Source: Novosphingobium sp. (lineage in GTDB: Bacteria; Pseudomonadota; Alphaproteobacteria; Sphingomonadales; Sphingomonadaceae). From it: DNA of 64,000 bases. This document shows, piece by piece, positions 34,552 to 44,275 of this stretch (the stretch's first letter is position 1; each line of letters begins with the position of its first letter). The stretch is from NCBI RefSeq assembly GCF_030699305.1, contig NZ_JAUYNB010000018.1, positions 1-64,000 of the forward strand. The letters are read 5' to 3'. Under the pieces are notes generated by a model, which saw only the letters and a program-made list of their open reading frames with translations, searched no databases and was not told where the DNA came from. A program made the position numbers and the translations under genes.

Positions 34552-35471
34552 GCGCCGATACCTGGAGCGACCGCGTCTTTGGCGGCCTGCGCAAGACATC
34601 TGAACGCCTGTCCGAAAACCTGGCGGGCATCGTCAGCAAGGCAAAGCTCGATGACGCGCAGCTCGATGCCATCGAAGATGCGCTGATCCTGTCCGACCTT
34701 GGCCCACGCGCCGCCGCCCGCATCCGCGAACGCCTGGCCGATGACCGGTTTGAGCGCGGGATGGATGAAGCCGCGATCAAGGAAGCCGTGGCCGAGGAAA
34801 TCGCCGCGATCCTGCGCCCCGTCGCCAAGCCGCTGGAGGTCATCGCCTTCCCCCGCCCGCAAGTGGTGCTGGTGATCGGCGTCAACGGATCGGGCAAGAC
34901 CACCACCATCGCCAAGCTGGCGCACTTGTTCCAGGAACAGGACTATTCGGTGATGCTGGTCGCGGGCGATACGTTCCGCGCCGCCGCGATTGGCCAGCTG
35001 GGCGTCTGGGCGGACCGGCTGGGGGTGCCGCTGATCAAGGGACCGGAAGGCGGCGATCCCGCCAGCGTGGTGTTCGACGGGGTCAGGGCCGCGACCGACA
35101 AGGGCAGCGACGTGCTGATCGTCGACACCGCCGGCCGGCTGCAGAACAAGCGCGAGCTGATGGACGAACTGGCGAAAATCCGCCGCGTGCTGGGCCGCCT
35201 GAACGTCGAGGCACCGCATGACGTCGTGCTGGTGCTGGATGCCACCAATGGCCAGAACGCGCTGCAACAGATCGAGATTTTCAAGGAAGTCGCCGGGGTC
35301 ACCGGCCTGATCATGACCAAGCTGGACGGGACCGCGCGCGGCGGGGTGCTGGTGGCCGCAGCAGAGCAATACGGCTTGCCGATCCATGCCATTGGCGTGG
35401 GCGAAAAGATTGATGACTTGCGCCCGTTCGACCCCGATCTGGTCGCGCGCGTGATTGCCGGAGTGGCATGA
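34548..35471 (+). CDS. ftsY: Signal recognition particle receptor FtsY
   Basis: The 307-aa SRP GTPase docks ribosome-SRP complexes at the membrane. It has the N helical domain (residues 1-95) and G domain: GVNGSGKTTT (P-loop, about 110), DTAGRLQNK, and MTKLDGTARGG. The acidic A domain of E. coli FtsY is absent, leaving only a short N-terminal amphipathic helix for membrane contact, as in many alphaproteobacteria. Overlaps on both sides (ATGA) tie it to mtaB and yciB. Confidence 0.96.
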   Translation: MSADTWSDRVFGGLRKTSERLSENLAGIVSKAKLDDAQLDAIEDALILSDLGPRAAARIRERLADDRFERGMDEAAIKEAVAEEIAAILRPVAKPLEVIAFPRPQVVLVIGVNGSGKTTTIAKLAHLFQEQDYSVMLVAGDTFRAAAIGQLGVWADRLGVPLIKGPEGGDPASVVFDGVRAATDKGSDVLIVDTAGRLQNKRELMDELAKIRRVLGRLNVEAPHDVVLVLDATNGQNALQQIEIFKEVAGVTGLIMTKLDGTARGGVLVAAAEQYGLPIHAIGVGEKIDDLRPFDPDLVARVIAGVA

Positions 35472-36136
35472 TGACCGAACCTGACGCAGCGCCCCCCACT
35501 GCACCGGCCAAGCCCAAATCGGGCTGGCTCAATCTGGTGGTCGATTACGGGCCGGTGGTGATCTTTTTCGCGGTCTACCGGTTCAGTTCGCCCAGCGATC
35601 ACAACAATTCGGTCGCCGAAGTGCTGGCCGTGATCAAGGGCACCGTCGCTTTCATGGTCGCCGCCGTGATCGCGCTGCTGGTGTCGAAGTGGAAACTGGG
35701 GCGCGTGTCCCCGATGCTGTGGCTGTCGACCGGGCTGATCGTGGTGTTCGGCGGGCTGACCGTGCTGCTGCAAGACAAGGTGTTCATCCAGATCAAGCCA
35801 ACGGCAATCTATGTGCTGTTCGGCGCGGCCTTGCTGATCGGCGCGTGGCGCGGCAAGGCACTGCTCAAGATCCTGCTCGAAGCCGCGTTTGAGGGGCTGG
35901 ACAACGAAGGGTGGATGAAACTGTCAGTCCGGTGGGGCTGGTTCTTCCTGTCGCTGGCCGCGCTCAACGAAGGGCTGCGGCACAGTCTGGATTTCGGCGA
36001 CTGGATCGCGGCCAAGCTGTGGCTGTTCCTGCCGCTGTCGTTCCTGTTCACGTTCGCGCAGCTGCCGATGCTGCTGAAGCACGGGCTGGCGCAGGAGGCC
36101 GAAGCCGAAGTGCTGACCGATCCGCCGCACGAGTAG
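35468..36136 (+). CDS. yciB: Inner membrane protein YciB (septation protein A family)
   Basis: The 222-aa protein has five to six membrane segments starting at about residue 18 (NLVVDYGPVVIFFAVYRF). Diagnostic segments are FIQIKPTAIYVLFGAALLIG, RWGWFFLSLAALNE, and LPLSFLFTFAQLPML. YciB is linked to cell division and envelope synthesis; its mechanism is unknown. It overlaps ftsY by 4 nt, a common pairing in alphaproteobacteria, and ends the dapF run. A 92-nt gap separates it from the PuuD-like gene. Confidence 0.93.
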   Translation: MMTEPDAAPPTAPAKPKSGWLNLVVDYGPVVIFFAVYRFSSPSDHNNSVAEVLAVIKGTVAFMVAAVIALLVSKWKLGRVSPMLWLSTGLIVVFGGLTVLLQDKVFIQIKPTAIYVLFGAALLIGAWRGKALLKILLEAAFEGLDNEGWMKLSVRWGWFFLSLAALNEGLRHSLDFGDWIAAKLWLFLPLSFLFTFAQLPMLLKHGLAQEAEAEVLTDPPHE

Positions 36137-36228
36137 TGACAATCGCTCGCAAAAAGGCAATAACGCAGCTGTCGGCCCGTTCGGGCTGGGGACCATTCAA
36201 AATGGACGCTTCAAAATAGGGGGAAGCA

Positions 36229-36801
36229 ATGGCCAAGTTTTTCGGAAACCTGCATCTGGTGCTTGTCGCCGGGCTCGTGTTCGCCATCGCCGTGGCGGTG
36301 TATTTCGGCGCGGCAGTCGCCATTGACAGCGTATCGCTGTTCAGCTGGCTGCACGTGTTCTTCGGCATCCTGTGGATCGGGCTGCTCTATTACCTGAACT
36401 TCGTGCAAGTGCCGACCATGCCGGCCATTCCGGCCGAGCAAAAAGGCGCGATCACCGGGCACATCGCGCCCAAGGTGTTCTTCTTCTTCCGCTGGGCGGC
36501 GCTGCTGACGGTTGTCACCGGCCTCGTGCTCTCCATTGTGAAGGGTTACGGCCATCAGGCGCTGACCTTCCAGGGTGAAGGCCAGGTTGCGCTGATCGGG
36601 CTGGGCATGTGGCTGGCGCTGATCATGGCGTTCAACGTGTGGTTCATCATCTGGCCGGCCCAGAAGAAGATCCTCGGCATCGTTGAAGCGACTGCCGAAG
36701 AAAAGGCCGCTGCCGCGCCGCGCGCCCTGGCTGCCAGCCGCACCAACCTGCTGCTGTCGCTGCCGATGCTCTATGCAATGGTAAACGCCAACCTCGGCTG
36801 A
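36229..36801 (+). CDS. PuuD-like integral membrane protein (urate oxidase N-terminal-type domain)
   Basis: The 190-aa protein has four to five membrane helices. Conserved features are HVFFGILWIGLLYYLNFVQ with its His and Asn, HIAPKVFFFFRWAALLT, and GLGMWLALIMAFNVWFIIWP. This matches the membrane domain of PuuD, a urate hydroxylase that in its full form carries a C-terminal cytochrome c domain. That domain and its CxxCH are absent here, so enzymatic activity on urate is doubtful. No purine catabolic genes are near. The ATG at 36229 follows GGGGGAAG. A strong terminator ends the unit. Confidence 0.82.
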   Translation: MAKFFGNLHLVLVAGLVFAIAVAVYFGAAVAIDSVSLFSWLHVFFGILWIGLLYYLNFVQVPTMPAIPAEQKGAITGHIAPKVFFFFRWAALLTVVTGLVLSIVKGYGHQALTFQGEGQVALIGLGMWLALIMAFNVWFIIWPAQKKILGIVEATAEEKAAAAPRALAASRTNLLLSLPMLYAMVNANLG

Positions 36802-36827
36802 TTCGGCCCCGGTTGCGGTTCGGAACA

Positions 36828-36865
36828 AGCGCGGCGCCCTATCCAGGGTGCCGCGCTTTTCTTTT
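36828..36865 (+). terminator. Rho-independent terminator after the PuuD-like gene
   Basis: AGCGCGGCGCCCT (36828-36840) pairs with AGGGTGCCGCGCT (36845-36857) through a 4-nt loop, with one G-U pair. TTTTCTTTT follows. It separates the PuuD-like gene from the aminotransferase. Confidence 0.9.
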
Positions 36866-36891
36866 GCCCGTGCCGTGCTAACCCCGGCGCT

Positions 36892-38037
36892 ATGACTGCG
36901 CAGATTGATCCGTTCTATGCCATCGCCGTTTCGGGGCTGGCGCACCGCCTGAAAGCCGAAGGGCGCTCGATCATCCACATGGAGTTCGGCCAGCCCTCCA
37001 CCGGCGCACCCGCCGCGGCAATCGCGGCTGCACACCACGTGCTGGACAGCGATCCAATGGGCTACTGGGAAAGCCCGGCGCTGAAGGCCCGGATTTGCCA
37101 GCACTACGCCGAAACGTACGGCGTGGACGTGGAACCGGCCCGCATCCTGCTGACCTGCGGCGCGTCCCCGGCGCTGGTGCTGGCCCTGAGCATGAGCTTT
37201 GCTCCCGGCGCGCGTGTGGCCATCGCCCGGCCCGGCTATGTCGCCTATCGCAACACGCTGAAGGCAATGCACATCGAACCGGTCGAGCTGCCGTGCGGCG
37301 AAGCGGAGCGGTTCCAGCTGACGGCGGCCGCGCTCGCCGCGCTGGAACCCGCGCCCGACGGCGTGATCATCGCCAGCCCGGCCAATCCCACCGGCACGAT
37401 CATCCCGCGCGATGAATTGCAGGCGATTGCGGATGTCTGCGCGGCGCGCGGGATCACGATCATCTCCGACGAGATCTATCACGGCATCAGCTATGGCCAG
37501 CGCACCCCGTCGATGCTGGAAGTCGCGCCCGGCGCGCTGATCGTGAACAGTTTTTCGAAGTATTTCAGCATGGCCGGGTGGCGGCTCGGCTGGCTGCTGG
37601 TGCCCCCTTCGGGCATCGATGCGGCGCGGGCGCGGATGGGCAACCTGTTCCTGACCCCGCCCAGCCTCGCCCAGCACGCCGGCCTCGTGGCGATGGACTG
37701 CCGCGAGGAACTGGACGGCAACCTGCAAACCTACACCCGCAACCGCGACCTGCTGCTGGCTGCGCTGCCGACGATGGGCCTTGGCCGGATCGCCCCGCCC
37801 GACGGCGCGTTCTATATCTACGCCGACATTTCAGAGTTCACGGATGACAGCATGGAGTTCTGTCAGCAGCTGCTGCGCGATACCGGCGTTGCGACCGCAC
37901 CGGGGATCGATTTCGATCCGGTGGAAGGAAACCGCTTCATGCGGATCAGCTTTGCGGTCTCCACCCCGCAGGTCGAAGACGCGATCCGTCGCATCGGTCC
38001 GTGGTTTGCCAGCCGCAACCGGCGGCCAAAACCCTAG
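36892..38037 (+). CDS. Pyridoxal phosphate-dependent aminotransferase (class I/II, AspC-like)
   Basis: The 381-aa fold-type I enzyme has the PLP lysine in [18 protein letters not shown] (about residue 223). [12 protein letters not shown] and [10 protein letters not shown] are the cofactor-binding Asn and Asp/Tyr segments, and the arginine that binds the substrate carboxylate is in [11 protein letters not shown] near the C-terminus. The family includes aspartate and aromatic aminotransferases; substrate cannot be fixed by eye. It has its own promoter region after the terminator at 36865. Its TAG overlaps the stop of the opposing kup gene. Confidence 0.9.
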   Translation: MTAQIDPFYAIAVSGLAHRLKAEGRSIIHMEFGQPSTGAPAAAIAAAHHVLDSDPMGYWESPALKARICQHYAETYGVDVEPARILLTCGASPALVLALSMSFAPGARVAIARPGYVAYRNTLKAMHIEPVELPCGEAERFQLTAAALAALEPAPDGVIIASPANPTGTIIPRDELQAIADVCAARGITIISDEIYHGISYGQRTPSMLEVAPGALIVNSFSKYFSMAGWRLGWLLVPPSGIDAARARMGNLFLTPPSLAQHAGLVAMDCREELDGNLQTYTRNRDLLLAALPTMGLGRIAPPDGAFYIYADISEFTDDSMEFCQQLLRDTGVATAPGIDFDPVEGNRFMRISFAVSTPQVEDAIRRIGPWFASRNRRPKP

Positions 38038-40004
38038 ATCTCGACCTGGCTGCCCAGTTCCACCACGCGGTTGGTGGGCAGGCGGAAAAACTCCATCGCG
38101 CTGGCCGCGTTGCGCAGCATCCACGCGAACAACTTTTCACGCCACAGCGCCATGCCCGGCTTGCGCGCCGCAATCAGGGTCTGGCGGCTCAGGAAAAAGC
38201 TGGTCTTCATCACCTCGAACGGTTCCCCGCACATCCGCACGTCCTTCAACGCTTCGGGTATGTTGGTTTCCTCAAGGAAGCCGAACTTCAGCGACAGGCG
38301 ATAGAAGCCCTGCCCCAGATCCTTGCCGCTGCACCGGTCGTTCGGATCGACATAGGGCACATCCTGGATCGCCACCGTCAGGATCACCACGCGTTCGTGC
38401 AGGACCTTGTTGTGCTTGATGTTGTGCAGCAGCGCCGATGGCACGCCCTTGTTGGTGGAGGCCATGAACACCGCTGTCCCCGGCACCCGCGCCGCGCTGG
38501 AATGTGCGCTTTTGGCAAAGACCTCCATCGGGATCGACCCTTCGGCCATGTTCGCCCGCATCAACGCCCGCCCGCGCGACCAGGTGGTCAGCAGGGTAAA
38601 GATCGCCAGGCCAATGACCAGCGGCACCCAGCCGCCATCCGGCACCTTGATCAGGTTGGCACCCAGATAGGCCATGTCGACAATGATGAACGCCAGCACC
38701 AGCGGCAGCGCCCGCCACAGCGGCCAGCTCCACAAGGTAATCAGCACCACTGCCAGCAGGATCGTATCGATGAGCATCGCGCCGGTAACCGCGATGCCAT
38801 AGGCGGCAGCCAGCTTGCTCGACGATCCGAAGAACAGCACCAGGAACAGCACCATCACCATCAGCCCCCAGTTGATCACCGGGATATAGATCTGACCGGC
38901 GGCAGAGGCGCTGGTATGCTTGATTTGCATCCGCGGCATGAAGCCCAGCTGGATCGCCTGCTGGGTGAGCGAGAATGCGCCCGAAATGACCGCCTGACTG
39001 GCGATGATCGTCGCGAACAGCGCCAGAATGACCACCGGGATGCGGACCATGTCCGGGATCATCAGAAAGAACGGGTCCTTGATCAGCGCGGCCGCTGCTT
39101 CCGGGCTGGCCTGCGACAGCACCATTGCGCCCTGCCCCATGTAGTTGAGCATCAGCGATGGCAAGACGAAGGTAATCCAGCTCACCCCGATCGGCTTGCG
39201 CCCGAAATGCCCCATGTCGGCGTAAAGCGCCTCTGCGCCGGTCACGGCCAGCACCACACTGCCCATTGCCACGAACGCGCGGAACCCATCGGCAATGAAG
39301 AAGTTGACCGCGTTCAGCGGGTTCAGGGTTTCCAGGATGATGGCGGGCATCGCCGCCATATGCATCAGGCCCAGCGCCGCCAGCGTCAGGAAATAGACAA
39401 TCATGATCGGCCCGAACAATCGCCCGACCTTTTCCGTCCCGCGCGCCTGAATGGAGAACAGACCAACCAGAATCGCCACCGCAATCGGCACGATCCATTG
39501 CTTGAAGCCGGGGTGGACGTATTGCAGCCCTTCCGTGGCGGACAGCACCGACATGGCCGGTGTAATCATCGAATCGCCATAAAACAGCGCGGTCGCGAAC
39601 ACCCCGAGCAGGATGAACGGCGCGGTCCAGCGGGCGCTGGCGGACTTGCGGTTGATCAGGGCCAGCAGTGCCAGGCTGCCGCCTTCGCCCTTGTTGTCCG
39701 CGCGCATGATCGTCAGCACGTATTTGAACGTCACCACGATCATCATCGACCAGAACACCAGGCTCAGCACGCCGTGGATGTGGACCGGATCGACCTGAAT
39801 CCCCGGCGCGCCGTGGTGCGAGGCAAAGGTTTCGCGGAAAGCGTAAAGCGGGCTGGTGCCGATGTCGCCGAACACCACGCCAATCGCGCCGATGGCCAGC
39901 GCAGCCACACCGGCCTTGCGATGGCCATGGCCACCTTGTTCATGGGTAGCAGCAGTGGGCAGCGGTGGCTGGGAATCCACGCCTTCGCTAACAGCTTGAC
40001 TCAT
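38034..40004 (-). CDS. kup: Potassium uptake protein Kup (first copy)
   Basis: The 656-aa K+/H+ symporter has 12 membrane segments followed by a cytoplasmic C-terminal domain of about 180 residues. Signature segments are [15 protein letters not shown] near residue 40, [23 protein letters not shown], and LNYMGQGAM. It ends [10 protein letters not shown], as the family does. An N-terminal extension of about 25 residues is His/Gly-rich. A second Kup (62.0 kb) shares about the same motifs but is clearly diverged. The gap to ccmI downstream is 97 nt. Confidence 0.95.
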   Translation of the reverse strand: MSQAVSEGVDSQPPLPTAATHEQGGHGHRKAGVAALAIGAIGVVFGDIGTSPLYAFRETFASHHGAPGIQVDPVHIHGVLSLVFWSMMIVVTFKYVLTIMRADNKGEGGSLALLALINRKSASARWTAPFILLGVFATALFYGDSMITPAMSVLSATEGLQYVHPGFKQWIVPIAVAILVGLFSIQARGTEKVGRLFGPIMIVYFLTLAALGLMHMAAMPAIILETLNPLNAVNFFIADGFRAFVAMGSVVLAVTGAEALYADMGHFGRKPIGVSWITFVLPSLMLNYMGQGAMVLSQASPEAAAALIKDPFFLMIPDMVRIPVVILALFATIIASQAVISGAFSLTQQAIQLGFMPRMQIKHTSASAAGQIYIPVINWGLMVMVLFLVLFFGSSSKLAAAYGIAVTGAMLIDTILLAVVLITLWSWPLWRALPLVLAFIIVDMAYLGANLIKVPDGGWVPLVIGLAIFTLLTTWSRGRALMRANMAEGSIPMEVFAKSAHSSAARVPGTAVFMASTNKGVPSALLHNIKHNKVLHERVVILTVAIQDVPYVDPNDRCSGKDLGQGFYRLSLKFGFLEETNIPEALKDVRMCGEPFEVMKTSFFLSRQTLIAARKPGMALWREKLFAWMLRNAASAMEFFRLPTNRVVELGSQVEI

Positions 40005-40101
40005 AAGACCCAGCGTCCCTCAAAGAGGCCATATTGGCAGCGGCGATTAGCAGCCTTGCCGCCTGCCCGCAAACGAAAGCGCAGCCCGGTGGAGCAGCCC
40101 C

Positions 40102-40761
40102 TCAGCGAGCCGCCGGGGCAGCGGCGGCGGGCTTGTCCTGCGCGGCGATAAACGCATCGAGCCGTACCAGCCGATCGACCAGATCGGCGCGCCACGGCGC
40201 ATCCTTGGGGGCGCGGACCAGCAAATCGGCCCACAGCGCGCGGCCTTCCGCGAACCGGCCGTTCTGCGCCAGCGCCAGTCCCTGAAAGAACGCCGGCCCC
40301 GGATGCTGCGGATCGGCGGCGGCGGCGCGGGAATAGGCATAAAGCGCCGCAGGTGACAGCACGCCTTCGGTATGGCCCATCAGGTAATTGCCAAGCGCCA
40401 GCCAGGCGTCGGCGTTCTTCGGATCCTTCTCGATCGCGCCGAGCACGACCCCGGCGGCATCGCTGTACTGGCCGTTGCGGGCCAGTGCATCGCTGATCAT
40501 CACCCAGCTGCTGGCGTTGGCAGCGCCGTCGCGGGCCAGTTCCTGGCGCGCCGCAACCAGCGCCGCTGCGCCTTCGCGCGTTTGCGCGGCTGGCAGCTTC
40601 GGCGCGCCGGGCTGCGCCGGGCTGCCTTGCAGCGCATAGCCCGCAACCCCCAGCATCAGCGCCGCGCCAATCGCTTCCCAGCCCTTGCGCGGAGCCTTGA
40701 ATCCCCACACCAGCGCCGCGAACACCAGCGCGGCGAGCGCGCCAACCAGAACCCAGCCCAT
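40102..40761 (-). CDS. ccmI: Cytochrome c maturation TPR protein CcmI/CycH
   Basis: The 219-aa protein has two membrane helices (residues 2-20 and 31-48) and a periplasmic TPR domain (WVMISDALARNGQYSDAAGV, AWLALGNYLM, PAFFQGLALAQNGRFAEG). CcmI presents apocytochrome c to the heme ligation complex CcmF-CcmH. It is shorter than full CcmI of other alphaproteobacteria, corresponding mainly to the C-terminal TPR part. The ATG at 40761 overlaps the ccmH stop (ATGA); the GTG one codon earlier is less likely. It is the last gene of the ccm operon. Confidence 0.88.
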   Translation of the reverse strand: MGWVLVGALAALVFAALVWGFKAPRKGWEAIGAALMLGVAGYALQGSPAQPGAPKLPAAQTREGAAALVAARQELARDGAANASSWVMISDALARNGQYSDAAGVVLGAIEKDPKNADAWLALGNYLMGHTEGVLSPAALYAYSRAAAADPQHPGPAFFQGLALAQNGRFAEGRALWADLLVRAPKDAPWRADLVDRLVRLDAFIAAQDKPAAAAPAAR

Positions 40762-41183
40762 CACGCGCTCCTTGTCGTCAGGCGCCGCCGCAGCACCACC
40801 CCTATCACCAGCACCAGCAGCACGGGAATGGCAAACAGCGGCCAGGTCAGCGCGTTCACCACCGGCGCATAGCTGACATAATCACCATAACTTTCAATCA
40901 GTTGCGCGCGGATTGCTTCCGGCTCAACCCCGGCCTCGATCCGCACGCGGACCTGATGGCGCATGTCCCCGGCAATCGGCGCGTCGGAATCGGTGATCGA
41001 CTGGCCCTGGCATTGCAGGCAGCGGAGTGTCTGCATCAGCGCGTGGGCCTTGGCCTCCTGCGCGGGATCAGCCAGCTGCCGATAGGCATAGGGCGCGGGC
41101 GGCAGCTTGTCCTGTGCCGCCAGCGGCAACGCCGACGGCAGGGCCAGCACAACGGCAAGCGCGATCAAAAGGAACCGGATCAT
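40761..41183 (-). CDS. ccmH: Cytochrome c-type biogenesis protein CcmH (CcmL/NrfF type)
   Basis: The 140-aa protein has a signal peptide (residues 1-23), the redox motif LRCLQCQ (Cys 55 and 58), and one C-terminal membrane helix (LTWPLFAIPVLLVLVIGVV). It keeps the CxxCH heme-binding cysteines of apocytochromes reduced for heme attachment. Overlaps on both sides (ATGA) show it is part of a coupled operon ccmG-ccmH-ccmI. Confidence 0.94.
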   Translation of the reverse strand: MIRFLLIALAVVLALPSALPLAAQDKLPPAPYAYRQLADPAQEAKAHALMQTLRCLQCQGQSITDSDAPIAGDMRHQVRVRIEAGVEPEAIRAQLIESYGDYVSYAPVVNALTWPLFAIPVLLVLVIGVVLRRRLTTRSA

Positions 41184-41743
41184 CGCCCCGCCTCCTTCAT
41201 TTTCTCAAGGATTACAGGCACATGCTCAGGGCGGATTTCGCCGATGTGCTGATACCGGATCACGCCCTTGCCATCGATTACAAAGCTTTCCGGCACGCCG
41301 GATGACCCAATCGCGAACTGGATCGCGCTGACGTTGTCCGCACCGATCCGGGCGAACGGATTGCCGTGGCGGGCCAGAAATGCCTCCACATCCTCGCGCT
41401 GGTCGCGGATCGCGACGCCGTCAATCTGCACCCCGGCCTGCTTCAGCGCCAGCAATTGCGGGGCTTCCACCGCGCAGGGGATGCACCAGCTGGCGAAGAT
41501 ATTGAGCAGCCGCGGCTGGCCGGTGGCCATGTCGGCGCGGGCGAACCCGGGGCGGTCCGCGACGGCCGGTTGCAGCGAAAACTCCGGCATGGGCTTGCCA
41601 ATCATCTTGCTGCGCACTTCGCGCTCGGCGGGGCGGAGCAGCCCGAACAGGACCAGCACCACAAAGCCACCGAACAGCACCAGCGGCAACCACAGCGCCC
41701 AGCGCGGAGCCTTGGGCGGCACAGACGGGACCGGATCGTTCAT
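41180..41743 (-). CDS. ccmG: Thiol:disulfide interchange protein CcmG/DsbE
   Basis: The 187-aa protein has an N-terminal membrane anchor (residues 15-37) and a periplasmic thioredoxin domain with active site WCIPC in NIFASWCIPCAVEAPQL (about residue 90). The cis-Pro is in SSGVPESFVID. It passes reductant to CcmH and apocytochromes. The start at 41743 (MNDPVPSVPP) overlaps the ccmF stop by 4 nt; the frame is open further upstream inside ccmF, but without a coupled start. Confidence 0.94.
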   Translation of the reverse strand: MNDPVPSVPPKAPRWALWLPLVLFGGFVVLVLFGLLRPAEREVRSKMIGKPMPEFSLQPAVADRPGFARADMATGQPRLLNIFASWCIPCAVEAPQLLALKQAGVQIDGVAIRDQREDVEAFLARHGNPFARIGADNVSAIQFAIGSSGVPESFVIDGKGVIRYQHIGEIRPEHVPVILEKMKEAGR

Positions 41744-43683
41744 CGGCCCTGCCTGAGCTTGCGATAGGCGATCTTGTCGCGCGCAATCCCCCGGCGCAGG
41801 TCGCTCAGCACCCGGCCGATCAGCGCGAGCAGGCCGCCCAGTGCAATCAGGATGCCGCCATACCAGATCATCGTCACGAACGGCTTCCACCACAGCCGCA
41901 ACTGCCAGCGCCCGTCCTCACCGCGCTCACCCAGCACGGCGTAAAGCTGGCCGTTCCAGCGCGTTTCCAGCGCGGATTCGCTGGTCTGCTGCGGCGGGGT
42001 CCAGAAGCTGCGCGACTGGGGCTGCAATTTGACGGCCGATCCGCCGTCATAGCGCGCCGACAGCGTCGCCTGCAAAGCCGTCCAGTTCGGTCCGGCGACC
42101 GGCTCGATCACGACCAGGTCGATCTGCCATGGGCCGACCGCCACGGTATCGCCTTCGCGCAGGGCGACCAGTTTTTCGGTGGTATAGGCGCTGTCGCAGG
42201 CCATCCCGAACAGCGACACCGCAACACCAAAGTGCGCCACCACCATGCCCCACAGCGGCAGTTTCACCTGACGCAGCTTGCGCCCGCGCAGCGGCAGGAA
42301 CGCGGCGACCACCAGCCCGGCTGCCAGCGCAATACCCAGCAGCGGCAGCACCGCGACGCCCTGCATCGCCAGCACGATCCCGGCGATCAGCATCAGCACG
42401 AGCGGCACGATCACGCTCAGCCGGACGCGCGCCAGCGAATCGCGCCGCCAGCGCAGCAACGGGCCGATCCCCATCACCACCAGCATTGGCACCACAAATA
42501 CCGCGCCCATCGGGTTGAAATAGGGCGGGCCGACCGAAACTTGCGCGCCAAACGCTTCGGCCAGCAGCGGATAGAGCGTCCCCAGCAGGACAATCCCCAG
42601 GATGGCCGACAGCATCACGTTGTTGAACACCAGCGCGCCTTCACGGCTGGTCATCGCAAAGCGTTCGCCCTCGGTCACGGTCCCGGCGCGCAGGCCGAAC
42701 AGCGCCAGCGCACCGCCGATGTTGATCAGCAGCAGCGCCAGGATGAAACTGCCGCGCTCCGGATCGACCGCAAAGGCGTGGACGCTGGTCAGGATGCCGG
42801 AGCGGACCAGGAACGTCCCCACCATCGACATCGAGAACGCCACCACCGCCAGCATCATGGTCCATGTCCGCAGCGCGTTGCGCGCCGCCAGCACGCTGAC
42901 CGAATGGAGCAGCGCCGTCGCCGCGAGCCACGGCATCAGCGAGGCGTTTTCAACCGGGTCCCAGAACCACCAGCCGCCCCAGCCCAACTCGTAATAGGCC
43001 CAGTAAGACCCCGCCACGATCCCCAGCGTCAGGAAAACCCATGACCCCAGCACCCAGGGCCGCATCGTGCGGGCGAACGCCGGACCAACTTCGCGCGTAA
43101 TCAGCGCCCCGATCGCAAAGCTGAACGCCACCGACAGTCCGACATAGCCGATATACAGCGTGGGCGGATGGAACGCGAGGCCGGGGTCCTGGAGCAGCGG
43201 GTTCAGCCCCTGCCCTTCGGGTGCAGCGGGATTGAGCCGCTCAAACGGATTGGAGGACAGCAGCAGGAAGGCATAGAACCCCAGGCTGACAAACGCCTGC
43301 CCGGCCAGCGTCGCCAGCATCGTCCGTTCGGGCAAGCGGCGCTCCACCAGCGCCACGGTGCTGCCCGCCAGCCCCATGATCGTGACCCACAGCAGCATCG
43401 AGCCTTCGTGGTTCCCCCACGCCCCCGCCAGCTTGTAGAGCATCGGTTTGGCCGAATGCGAATTGGCCGCCACCAGTTTCACCGACAGGTCGGTCTGCCA
43501 GAACAGCGCCATCAGCGCGGCGAACGAGAGCAGCGTCAGCACACCCTGCACCACCGCCACGGGGCGCACGATCGTGCCCAGCACCGCGCCGCGCGCCGTC
43601 AGCCCCAGCGCACCCGCGACGAGTTGCAGCGCGGCCAGCGCCGCCGCCAGCCACAGCGCGGCCAGGCCCAGTTCCGCGATCAT
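41740..43683 (-). CDS. ccmF: Heme lyase CcmF
   Basis: The 647-aa polytopic protein of about 15 membrane helices is the core of the cytochrome c heme ligase. The tryptophan-rich heme-handling motif GWGGWWFWDPVENASLMPW lies near residues 230-248. Conserved periplasmic His residues flank it (GAWGNHEGSMLLWV, FHPPTLYIGYVG, and LHSVSVLAARN). It receives heme from CcmE. ATGA overlaps on both sides. Confidence 0.96.
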   Translation of the reverse strand: MIAELGLAALWLAAALAALQLVAGALGLTARGAVLGTIVRPVAVVQGVLTLLSFAALMALFWQTDLSVKLVAANSHSAKPMLYKLAGAWGNHEGSMLLWVTIMGLAGSTVALVERRLPERTMLATLAGQAFVSLGFYAFLLLSSNPFERLNPAAPEGQGLNPLLQDPGLAFHPPTLYIGYVGLSVAFSFAIGALITREVGPAFARTMRPWVLGSWVFLTLGIVAGSYWAYYELGWGGWWFWDPVENASLMPWLAATALLHSVSVLAARNALRTWTMMLAVVAFSMSMVGTFLVRSGILTSVHAFAVDPERGSFILALLLINIGGALALFGLRAGTVTEGERFAMTSREGALVFNNVMLSAILGIVLLGTLYPLLAEAFGAQVSVGPPYFNPMGAVFVVPMLVVMGIGPLLRWRRDSLARVRLSVIVPLVLMLIAGIVLAMQGVAVLPLLGIALAAGLVVAAFLPLRGRKLRQVKLPLWGMVVAHFGVAVSLFGMACDSAYTTEKLVALREGDTVAVGPWQIDLVVIEPVAGPNWTALQATLSARYDGGSAVKLQPQSRSFWTPPQQTSESALETRWNGQLYAVLGERGEDGRWQLRLWWKPFVTMIWYGGILIALGGLLALIGRVLSDLRRGIARDKIAYRKLRQGR

Positions 43684-44138
43684 TGCGTTTCCGCCACGGC
43701 GGCGCGCGCCTGTGCTTCGGTCATGTCCTTCATCTCACGCGGCACGTATTTTTCGTCATGCTTGGCCAGCAGGTTGTCGGCCACGAACGTGCCGTTCGCA
43801 GCCAGCTTGCCTTCAGCCACCACGCCGGAATTTTCCTGGAACAGGTCAGGGGCGAGGCCCTTGAACGACACCGGCACACGCTCCTTGCCGTCGCCGACCA
43901 CGAACTGGATCGTCACGCCGTCCGCCGCGGTCCGGATTGATCCGGCTTCAACCATGCCGCCGAGTCGCACCGCCCGATCTGGCTCTGGCGGATTGGCCAT
44001 CATGTCGGCCGGGACATAGAAATACGACGCCTGATTGCGCAGTGCCCACGCCGCCAGCAGCCCCGCGCCAATCAGCGCGATCAGCGCGATCAGCACCAGC
44101 ACGAGCCGCTGATGCTTGGGCTTCACGAATTCACTCAT
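43680..44138 (-). CDS. ccmE: Heme chaperone CcmE
   Basis: The 152-aa protein has an N-terminal membrane anchor (residues 11-33) and a periplasmic OB-fold. The heme-binding His is in LLAKHDEKYVP (about residue 127), matching the HxxxY motif. It carries heme covalently from CcmC to CcmF. The start overlaps the ccmD stop by 4 nt. Confidence 0.95.
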   Translation of the reverse strand: MSEFVKPKHQRLVLVLIALIALIGAGLLAAWALRNQASYFYVPADMMANPPEPDRAVRLGGMVEAGSIRTAADGVTIQFVVGDGKERVPVSFKGLAPDLFQENSGVVAEGKLAANGTFVADNLLAKHDEKYVPREMKDMTEAQARAAVAETQ

Positions 44139-44275
44139 TGCTCACGGCTCCGGTCACGGCGGGCTTCAGCGCGGCGCATTCCCCACCACGACCACGCGAC
44201 CAGCCCTACGGTGCCGATCACGCCCATCGCATAGGCCGCATAAACGAATGGCCAGTGGTCCAGCCCCTCACGCAT
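44135..44275 (-). CDS. ccmD: Heme exporter protein CcmD (46 aa)
   Basis: This 46-aa frame is easily missed. It reads MREGLDHWPFVYAAYAMG, then a membrane helix (VIGTVGLVAWSWWGM), and a basic tail rich in Arg (RRAEARRDRSREQ). This is the CcmD pattern: an aromatic-rich start, one membrane segment and positive cytoplasmic tail. CcmD helps release holo-CcmE from CcmC. It overlaps ccmC by 8 nt upstream and ccmE by 4 nt downstream, exactly where the operon expects it. Confidence 0.92.
   Translation of the reverse strand: MREGLDHWPFVYAAYAMGVIGTVGLVAWSWWGMRRAEARRDRSREQ

Noticed and set aside
38001..40151. A 716-codon plus-strand frame opposite kup
   Set aside because: It is His/Gln/Arg-rich and without domains; the opposite strand encodes full-length Kup.
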